This document shows positions 23,059-30,178 of a DNA stretch of 33,454 nt, one piece after another. The stretch's first letter is position 1; each line of letters starts with the position of its first letter. Origin of the DNA: Rhodoferax sp. UBA5149 (lineage in GTDB: Bacteria; Pseudomonadota; Gammaproteobacteria; Burkholderiales; Burkholderiaceae_C); the NCBI RefSeq assembly GCF_002413825.1, contig NZ_DHXT01000074.1:18695-52148 (forward strand), given 5' to 3'. Below the pieces are notes generated by a model. It did no database searches. It saw only the letters and a program-made list of their open reading frames with translations, and was not told the origin of the DNA. Position numbers and translations under genes: made by a program.

Positions 23059-25107
23059 TTATGCCACGGCGCTAGCGGGCAAGGTAAAAATAAAAACCGT
23101 ACCGCGCGGCGCATTGGGTTCGAACACCAGTGCGCCACCGTGCTGCTCCACCACCGTGCGGCAAAGACTCAAACCCAGACCCATGCCCTCGGCCTTGGTG
23201 GTGAAGAAAGGGTTGAACAGCTGAGCCTGCACATCCGGGGCAATGCCAGCCCCGATGTCCGCCACGGAGAACTCAATCCACTGCTTGCGACCGCCGCCTT
23301 TCACCCGGCGCACGCGCAGCCGCAATACCCGCTCCAAAATATGCGGCTGGTCCATCGCCTGCATGGCGTTGCGCGCCAGGTTGAGCAAGACCTGCTCGAC
23401 CATGGTTCGGTCGCACAGCACAGACAGCCCATCGGTCTCGACCTCGGTCAGCACCCGCACGAGCAGCTTGCGCGCCTGCAGGTGTATCAGGGGCAGGATG
23501 GCATCCAGCAAGACCCGCGGCGCGACCGCTTCACGCACCTGGTCGCGGCGGCGCACCAAGTCGTGCACGCTCTTGATCACTTTGCCAGCACGCTCCGCCT
23601 GCTCCGCGATGCGCTGCAAGGCCAGCGTCAGATCGGCGCCGAATTCTTTGGCCGCTGCAGGCCCATGGGACCCATATGCCCCATCGGGCCCCTCGGCCAG
23701 CAGATTGATCGAACCGGCGGCGTAGCCCGAAATAGCCGCCAGCGGCTGGTTCAGCTCATGGCTCAGCAAGGACGCCATCTCGCCGACCATCGCCAGCCGC
23801 GCCGTGGCCTGCAACCGTTCCTGGCTGGTGCGCGATAACTCTTCCACGCGCCGTTGTTCGCTGATGTCCAGAAAAGCACTCATCCAGCCACTTTGCACGC
23901 CCTCGGCGTCGATCAAAGGGGCTTCGATGATGAGCACCGGAAAGCGGGAACCGTCCTTGCGCATGAACACCGACTCAAAGCCTTCGCGCGGCGGCACGTT
24001 GCCGGCCAGGCGGATGGCCTGGCGCTGCTGGTATTCGTCAATACACTCCGGCGGCCAGTAAGGCGCCGACAGGCCGTGCCCCAGCAGCTCTTCTTCCGAA
24101 AACCCCACCATCTGGCAAAACGCCGGGTTGACGTAAGTGATATGGCCTTGCAGATCGCGCGCGCGCATGCCGGTCACCAGGGAATCCTCCATCGCCTTTC
24201 GGAACGCGAGCGCATCCGCCAGATCGTGTTCGGCCTTGAGGCGTCGCCGCATATCCTTGGCCAACAGGACCAGCACCGAGACCAGGGCAAGCGACATCGC
24301 GGTGACCAGCGCGGTGAGTACATTGGGAAACAGATCGGGCGCGCCACGCCAGCTGTCCATGCGCAAGACCAGGGAGGTGCCGGGCAAATCCACCAACTGC
24401 TGGGCGGTAAAGACCCGGTTGCCACTGCGCGTGGAACGGCGCAAGGCCAGACGGGTGCCGTCGCCCTCGGTGAACGCGATTTCGTAATTGCGCGTCGTCT
24501 GGTGCACGGGCAGTGCGTCCAGCACTTCCTGCAAAGCGTAGCTGGCGATCAGATAGCCCACGGCTTTGCCGTCACGCTGCAGCGGCAGGCACAACTCCAT
24601 GACTTGCACACCCAGGCCATCGGCGGAGGGCACGAAATAGCTGCTGCTGTAAGCCGGACCACTGAGGCGGCGTGCGGTGGCACAGGTCAGCACCACCTCG
24701 GACTGCGCATTGTTTCGCCCCATGTGGTCAAACACGGGTATGCGATAAGGCGTATCCACATGGGACTGCAGATGCAGGGTGCTGTCGCGCCATTCCACGC
24801 GCACCAGTTCGCGGTGCTCACGCAACAAGGTGGCGGCATCAATCACCCAGGAATTGGGCGTGGGGTCACGGTACTGCAGGGCCTGCAGGCTTTGCACGTT
24901 GCGCATCAGTGCCGCCTGGACCTCCCCCGCCGCTTGCTCCGCGTCACGCTCCAGTCGGCCCTGAACTTGCGCGGCCTCATACACCCCGGCCAGCCAGACC
25001 AGCATCGCCAGCATGGCCACGACCAGCAGCAGCAGCACACTCCAGAGTGTTCGGCGACGCAGGGTGGAGGGTGGGCGTGCCAGCGCAAGCCCCGCTTCTG
25101 CGCTCAC
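23059..25107 (-). CDS. PAS-domain sensor histidine kinase (DctS/FixL-like)
   Basis: A 682-residue membrane sensor. Two membrane helices (about 20-42 and 264-284) flank a periplasmic sensor region of some 220 residues. A PAS domain follows (about 300-418; ITYVNPAFCQMVGFSEEELLG, FMRKDGSRFPVLI). The dimerisation/phosphoacceptor region has LLSHELNQPLAAISGYA with His450. The ATPase domain shows LLNLARNAMQAM (N box), DIGAGI (617-622), FFTTK (634-638) and GMGLGLSL (641-648). Between His450 and the next helix is a Gly/Ala-rich insertion, about residues 471-490. The start is GTG (25107-25105), overlapping the TGA stop of the upstream amidase gene by 4 bp (GTGA). It partners with the response regulator 9 bp downstream. 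The large periplasmic region resembles dicarboxylate sensors, but the ligand is unknown. Confidence 0.92.
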   Translation of the reverse strand: MSAEAGLALARPPSTLRRRTLWSVLLLLVVAMLAMLVWLAGVYEAAQVQGRLERDAEQAAGEVQAALMRNVQSLQALQYRDPTPNSWVIDAATLLREHRELVRVEWRDSTLHLQSHVDTPYRIPVFDHMGRNNAQSEVVLTCATARRLSGPAYSSSYFVPSADGLGVQVMELCLPLQRDGKAVGYLIASYALQEVLDALPVHQTTRNYEIAFTEGDGTRLALRRSTRSGNRVFTAQQLVDLPGTSLVLRMDSWRGAPDLFPNVLTALVTAMSLALVSVLVLLAKDMRRRLKAEHDLADALAFRKAMEDSLVTGMRARDLQGHITYVNPAFCQMVGFSEEELLGHGLSAPYWPPECIDEYQQRQAIRLAGNVPPREGFESVFMRKDGSRFPVLIIEAPLIDAEGVQSGWMSAFLDISEQRRVEELSRTSQERLQATARLAMVGEMASLLSHELNQPLAAISGYAAGSINLLAEGPDGAYGSHGPAAAKEFGADLTLALQRIAEQAERAGKVIKSVHDLVRRRDQVREAVAPRVLLDAILPLIHLQARKLLVRVLTEVETDGLSVLCDRTMVEQVLLNLARNAMQAMDQPHILERVLRLRVRRVKGGGRKQWIEFSVADIGAGIAPDVQAQLFNPFFTTKAEGMGLGLSLCRTVVEQHGGALVFEPNAPRGTVFIFTLPASAVA

Positions 25108-25943
25108 ATGACCCGATGCAAAAGCGCCGGCAACTGCGCGCGGCAGGATTCCATCCTGGCGAAATCCAAGTCGGCACTGACAACCCCAGCGCCCGCGGCC
25201 CGTTCAGCCAGAACACTGCCCCAGGGGTCAATCAGCATGGAGTGGCCCCAGGTGCGCCGCGTATTGGCATGTCGTCCGCCCTGCGCTGCGGCCACCACAA
25301 ATGCGAGGTTCTCAATCGCGCGCGCGCGCAGCAGCACCTCCCAGTGATCCTGCCCGGTGGTGTGGGTGAAGGCGCTCGGCACCAGCAGCAAGTCAACCCC
25401 GGCACGGGCGTAAGCGCGGTAGAGTTCCGGGAAACGCAAGTCATAACAAACACTCAAGCCGACACGCCAGCAATGGCCATCGCGCGACGTCAACTCGAAC
25501 ACCTGCGGTGCATGCCCCGGCATCAAGACACGCGACTCGTCATAGCACTCCTGCCCGTTGTCAAAGCGGAACAAATGGATCTTGTCGTACCGTGCCACGC
25601 ACTGGCCTGCGGGGGAGTAAACCAGCGTACTGTTGTAGACGCGGTCAGCGGGGTCAGCGGGGGTGAGGTCGTCGTGCGCTGCTGAAACAGGCATCGTTCC
25701 CGCAACAATCCACAGGCCCAGTTCGCGCGCCGTGTCGCCGAGGAAGCGCTGGATCGGCCCCGCGCCAAACGGCTCCTGAATCGCCAGTTTGTCAGTGTCC
25801 CGGTGACCCAGCAGACAAAAATACTCGGGCAACACCGCCAGCTCGGCGCCCTCCAGGGCCGCCGTACGCAACAGCGCATGGGCGCAGTCCAGGTTGCCCT
25901 GCAGCTCGGTCGTTGACACCATTTGAATCGCCGATACTTTCAA
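25104..25943 (-). CDS. Carbon-nitrogen hydrolase (nitrilase superfamily, Nit1-like)
   Basis: A 279-residue cytosolic amidase. The Glu-Lys-Cys triad is visible: Glu40 in LAVLPEYF, Lys121 in RYDKIHLF and Cys166 in GLSVCYDLRFPELYR. The sequence resembles the Nit1 branch, whose members hydrolyse deaminated glutathione made by transaminase side reactions; that substrate is a reasonable guess, not shown. The start must be TTG (25943-25941), since the family N-terminus KVSAIQM begins right after it and the next ATG would remove it. This TTG overlaps the TGA stop of yhdP (TTGA), and its own stop overlaps the kinase start (GTGA), so the gene is locked by translation into a yhdP-amidase-kinase-regulator run. 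There is no separate room for a promoter. Confidence 0.92.
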   Translation of the reverse strand: MKVSAIQMVSTTELQGNLDCAHALLRTAALEGAELAVLPEYFCLLGHRDTDKLAIQEPFGAGPIQRFLGDTARELGLWIVAGTMPVSAAHDDLTPADPADRVYNSTLVYSPAGQCVARYDKIHLFRFDNGQECYDESRVLMPGHAPQVFELTSRDGHCWRVGLSVCYDLRFPELYRAYARAGVDLLLVPSAFTHTTGQDHWEVLLRARAIENLAFVVAAAQGGRHANTRRTWGHSMLIDPWGSVLAERAAGAGVVSADLDFARMESCRAQLPALLHRVM

Positions 25944-28900
25944 CGCGTCACCTCATTCGTGCTGCCGGTGGCGGTTTTGCGCGGCACCCGGGTAATTTTT
26001 GGATCGACCCAGCTGCCGTCAATGTGCAGTTCCTGGGTTGCCGCCTCGCTCAAGGGCTTGCGCAAAAACATCTGGGCCAGGAAGGTCCCCAGCCCGATCG
26101 CCGGATTGATGACCGAGGCGATCAGCGACGCGGTTCCGGCATTGATTTCGGGCACCACCACCACCTTGAGGTCCTGTGTTTCTTTCGCAATGTCGGCCCG
26201 CCCCTCCATCAACACTGCCGCATTGACGCCCTTCATCTGCAGATTGTTGGTTTTAGCGATGCCCTGCTCGATCGTGACGTCGCCGCGAATAAAGTCAAAA
26301 GAAAAACCTTCGGAGAAGACGTCCCTGAAATCCAGCGTCAAGCGGCGCGGCAAGGACTGCAGACTCAAGACGCCGAGCAACTTGGCAATGCCCGGCTCGG
26401 CCTTCAAAAACTGGCCGGCCTCCACATTGACGGTGAAAGCGCCGCTCATGCTCGGGTAGTCCAGCGTAATCGGGGATCCCAGCCAGGCCACTTGTCCTTC
26501 CATCTTGCCGCGCCCTTTTCGAATCACGCCCTTCATGCCAAGACGCGACAGCAATTCGCCCCCATCGGCAATATCCAGTTTGAAATTCAGCACGGTGCGT
26601 CGACGCTCGGGCGCGCTGCGTGATGGCGACGGCGCGGCGGCGCCGACCCCATTCTGCGCGTTGATACTGGCCCAATTGCCGGTCGCCGTCAGCACCGCTT
26701 CGGGCATGATCATGTTGAACTTGTTGAGCCGCCACTCGCGGACACCACCGTCCCGCGCGACCGCACCGGGGCCCCGGTTGATGGCCTCCACCTCCACGCG
26801 TCCGAGCCGTTTGCCGCGCAACTCAAAATCTTCCACCACGATGTCCAGGGCGGGAATGCTCGCAGGCTGCTCATCCAGCAGGGCCTCGACGTCGCTGACG
26901 GCCCCGGGCGCAATAGTCAACCGGGCGAGCCGGGCATGCACGCGGCCCGCTCCGGCGTCCGACGGCTGGCGGTATTCCAGGTAGCCATTCAATTCACTGG
27001 CATCCAGATTGGCCCGCCACAGCAGCCCGTCGCGCGAGCCCCCCGCCACCACGTTATGCAGCTTGCGCCCCCCCACCGTCAACTCCCGCGCCCGCACCGC
27101 CATGCTGGTGGGCAGGTAAGTCAAGGCCGCGCTGGTCGCCGCGGCACCCGGCACTCGCGCGACCGTCGCCGTGGCAGGAACGGCAGCGGCCAACGACGTG
27201 CCCGCCGCCTGCGACAACACGGCGCTCCAGGCGTCCAGATCAACCGCGCTCAAGTTGATGTTGGCCACCACCCCCTCGTCGGGCAGCGGTGCCGACTCTT
27301 GCGGCGACAGGCCCACCGCAATACTGCCGCGAATGACGCGAAGCTCTGGGCCCGACAGATCGCGGATATAAAGGATCGAAGCAACGCGCCCGAGCTCCAG
27401 CGCGAACTGATCCTGCAGGCGCACCGGCCCGCCCGGCGTTGCTAGCAAAGACTCGCGAACCAACGCCGTCTCCAGCCGAAATGGCAGCAGCGCTTCGGCG
27501 CTCTTGTTCAATGGCGCGGGCAGGCTCAGGCTCAGTCCCTGCAAATTGCTGGTCACACTCAGCTCGGGCTCGCCCCGGCGAAACCCCAGCACGGCCGTGT
27601 ACGCCGCACTGCCGCTGGCATGCTGCGCGATGCGCGCCACAAAGCCAAGCTCTTTGGCTTGCCGCAAGCCCTCGGCCGAGGCGGTGCCGCTGGCGCGGAT
27701 CACGATCGGAGCGGCCGCGCGAGCCGCACCAACGGCGGCGCTGGTGCCCGAGAGTGCCGCTGATCCGCCCTCCAGGCGGACGTCACCGCCCAGCATTCGC
27801 GCCCGACCACCGGTGATCGTGAAACCCTTTTCGGAAAAGTTCACCACACCCCGGGCGCGGGTCAGCTTGGGCGTGTCCGGGGCTATTTGAATATCGTTGT
27901 TGCTGAGCGTCACGCTGCCCTGCAGCGTTGATTTTTCAATCGTGGCGATGGGCAGGATCAGCTTCAACTTGTAATCGGCGTTGGCGCTCGCCACGGCCCG
28001 GCCCAAGGCCCGACCGATCATCGCCCCCAGCGGCGAGCCATTGACAATGCCCAGCCCCTCGCCCAGTGCGCCCCGCGCTTCGGCGTTGACCGTCACCGTG
28101 GCGCCATGACTCAAATCGGGGATCAGGGCCTCCACCTTGTTGATCTGCAGGCCGGCCGTGGCGCCGATCCGGGCGTGGGCGGCCCTGACTTGCAGCTGCG
28201 TCCGCTCAATCACCAGTTCGCCACTGAGCTGTGTCAGCGCGGGCCAGGGCAGGGCATCCGGCGGCTGGATGCTGCGCGGCACGTAGGCATAGGTTGCATT
28301 CTGCACGTTGGCCGAGATCCTGAATTCCCCCTGCTTCGGGTCGGTAAACGGCATGTTGTGCAGGTCGCCCTTGACCTTGAACTTGACGCCGCTGGCCGTT
28401 CCGGCCACCACGGCGTCGTGCACGTAGTCCCGCACCGGACGGCGAATGATGGTTGGCAGATAGCGGTGAACCCGCGTCCCGTCGGCCCGGCTCAGGGAGG
28501 CCTGCAAATCCAGCACGCCCGGAAAGCGCGCCCGGCCCCTGGACGTTTCTGGGTCGCTGGTCTCCCATATGACCTGCGCCTCGCCTTGGGCATCGGCGTT
28601 GCTGAACTTCATGTTGGGTAACTGCACGGCAATGCGCTCACCGTTGATTTGCCATTTGGCATCGGTGGACAACTGGCTGATCGGAATCACCGGCTCGTCA
28701 AACATCCCCGGCAGTTCCACGGCACCGTTGGCCAGTCTGATGCTGGCCCGTCCGGCGGACTGATTCAAGTCGAACTCGATGCTGGCACCCCGGATACCGG
28801 GCGACCCCAGCGCCACCGGAGGGGTGCTCGTGGGGCTCCTGGTGGCATTGAGCGCGGGCGTGGCCGCCCGCGCAGCCAGTTCAAACTGGCTCACTTGGCC

Positions 28901-30151
28901 CTTGGCCTCGTATTTGCTGAAGGCCCCCATGGACCCCTGCCAGCTGGCCTGTAGCCGCTCCACCAAGCCTTTGGGCGCATACGCCAGCAGCGTGGCACGG
29001 GCTTGCGGGTCAATCGGCAGCCGGTTGGCGATCTGGGACAAGGCGGCCAGATCCAGCTTGTCGGCTTTGAGCTCTCCGCGAGCGGCCATTTTGCCCTCGG
29101 CACCCAGGTACATCACGCTGACATTGCCGCCCGGCCAGTGCAAGCCGTCCCGGGTGTCAAACTGAAGCGACTGGGTGGAAAATTCAAAACCGGACGCTAG
29201 AAGCCGTCCGCCCAGGCGCCCGCGCACGGACTGCAAGTCCAGGGCTTGCAGGCCCGTGCCCAGCGTGATGCTGACCTGCGCCAGGGCCACGTCCGCCACC
29301 GCACCGACCAGCTGGCCCCGGCTGACGTCGATCCAGCTCGTGACCGCGCCATTGCCTTGGTGCAGATCAATGCCGACGTCGGCATAGCGCCGCAGTTCGG
29401 ACAGATCAACCCGCGTCAATGCGGCGTAGAGCTGGCCTTCCCACTCCTGCCACCGGCCGTTGTGCAGCGACAGCAAGGGCTGCCGCAAGCGGCCCATGAC
29501 ACTGAATCGCTCGCCCCACGGCGCCGGCGGCGTGGCATCCAGCCGCATGTCGTGCCGCCGCGCCTGGTTGCGCACGACCAGCGCCACCTGGCGCAGCGCC
29601 AGGGTGGGCGCGGCGCGCAATTCATCGGTCCACAGGATGGTGCCGTCATGAATGGCGAACTCGATTTGCGAAAAAAACCAGTCTGCCGCGCCATGCCCCG
29701 AATCGCTGCTGTTGGAAAAATCGAGCCCGGCCACGACTATTTTTCCATCCATCCCGCGCCGGATGTTGAGCTCCGGGCGGTCCACATAAAGTTGTTCGAA
29801 GCCAAGATGCAAGATGGAACGCGGTGACAGGGCGGCCAGGACGCGCGGCAGTCGCAAGGCTTCGCGACCCTGGGCGTCGAACAGCTGGACATCGGTGAGT
29901 TCAAACGACGGGATCATGCCGGACGAATACGCCGCGATGGCACCAATGCGCACCGGTACACCGAGCACCTGCGTGGCCCGGGCTTCGAGCTGCGGGCGAA
30001 ACTCGCCGATTCGCGGCACAATCAACCAGTGCAACGCTCCCCAGGCCAGCCCAAAAACAAACCACGCCGTCAACACCAAGCCGAGTGCCCAGCGGGCAAC
30101 GGTGGTTAACGTTTTCAGCAGTGGTGAAGGGGCGAGCGTCGAGTCAATCAT
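25940..30151 (-). CDS. yhdP: YhdP family AsmA-like envelope protein
   Basis: A 1403-residue inner-membrane-anchored periplasmic protein of the AsmA-like/YhdP family, which in E. coli helps move phospholipid to the outer membrane together with TamB and YdbH. One membrane helix lies at about 17-43 (WALGLVLTAWFVFGLAWGALHW). The rest is a long, beta-rich periplasmic region with no enzyme motif. Family features include VPRIGEFRPQLEARATQVLGVPVRIG after the anchor and a C-terminal AsmA-type end (GRGKMEGQVAWLG, RGDVTIEQGIAKTNNLQMKG, VPEINAGTASL). E. coli YhdP is about 1266 residues, so this one is somewhat long, with Ala-rich stretches around 800-850 and 985-1040. The start ATG at 30151 has no visible Shine-Dalgarno. 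It diverges from glnE with just 27 bp between the starts. Confidence 0.92.
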   Translation of the reverse strand: MIDSTLAPSPLLKTLTTVARWALGLVLTAWFVFGLAWGALHWLIVPRIGEFRPQLEARATQVLGVPVRIGAIAAYSSGMIPSFELTDVQLFDAQGREALRLPRVLAALSPRSILHLGFEQLYVDRPELNIRRGMDGKIVVAGLDFSNSSDSGHGAADWFFSQIEFAIHDGTILWTDELRAAPTLALRQVALVVRNQARRHDMRLDATPPAPWGERFSVMGRLRQPLLSLHNGRWQEWEGQLYAALTRVDLSELRRYADVGIDLHQGNGAVTSWIDVSRGQLVGAVADVALAQVSITLGTGLQALDLQSVRGRLGGRLLASGFEFSTQSLQFDTRDGLHWPGGNVSVMYLGAEGKMAARGELKADKLDLAALSQIANRLPIDPQARATLLAYAPKGLVERLQASWQGSMGAFSKYEAKGQVSQFELAARAATPALNATRSPTSTPPVALGSPGIRGASIEFDLNQSAGRASIRLANGAVELPGMFDEPVIPISQLSTDAKWQINGERIAVQLPNMKFSNADAQGEAQVIWETSDPETSRGRARFPGVLDLQASLSRADGTRVHRYLPTIIRRPVRDYVHDAVVAGTASGVKFKVKGDLHNMPFTDPKQGEFRISANVQNATYAYVPRSIQPPDALPWPALTQLSGELVIERTQLQVRAAHARIGATAGLQINKVEALIPDLSHGATVTVNAEARGALGEGLGIVNGSPLGAMIGRALGRAVASANADYKLKLILPIATIEKSTLQGSVTLSNNDIQIAPDTPKLTRARGVVNFSEKGFTITGGRARMLGGDVRLEGGSAALSGTSAAVGAARAAAPIVIRASGTASAEGLRQAKELGFVARIAQHASGSAAYTAVLGFRRGEPELSVTSNLQGLSLSLPAPLNKSAEALLPFRLETALVRESLLATPGGPVRLQDQFALELGRVASILYIRDLSGPELRVIRGSIAVGLSPQESAPLPDEGVVANINLSAVDLDAWSAVLSQAAGTSLAAAVPATATVARVPGAAATSAALTYLPTSMAVRARELTVGGRKLHNVVAGGSRDGLLWRANLDASELNGYLEYRQPSDAGAGRVHARLARLTIAPGAVSDVEALLDEQPASIPALDIVVEDFELRGKRLGRVEVEAINRGPGAVARDGGVREWRLNKFNMIMPEAVLTATGNWASINAQNGVGAAAPSPSRSAPERRRTVLNFKLDIADGGELLSRLGMKGVIRKGRGKMEGQVAWLGSPITLDYPSMSGAFTVNVEAGQFLKAEPGIAKLLGVLSLQSLPRRLTLDFRDVFSEGFSFDFIRGDVTIEQGIAKTNNLQMKGVNAAVLMEGRADIAKETQDLKVVVVPEINAGTASLIASVINPAIGLGTFLAQMFLRKPLSEAATQELHIDGSWVDPKITRVPRKTATGSTNEVTR

Positions 30152-30178
30152 TGGGAACTTGGAGATACGACAGGAATT

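Noticed and set aside
23854..25347. A 497-codon plus-strand open frame opposite the sensor kinase
   Set aside because: Antisense to a kinase with all its motifs intact; the His/Gln/Arg-rich product has no recognisable domain.
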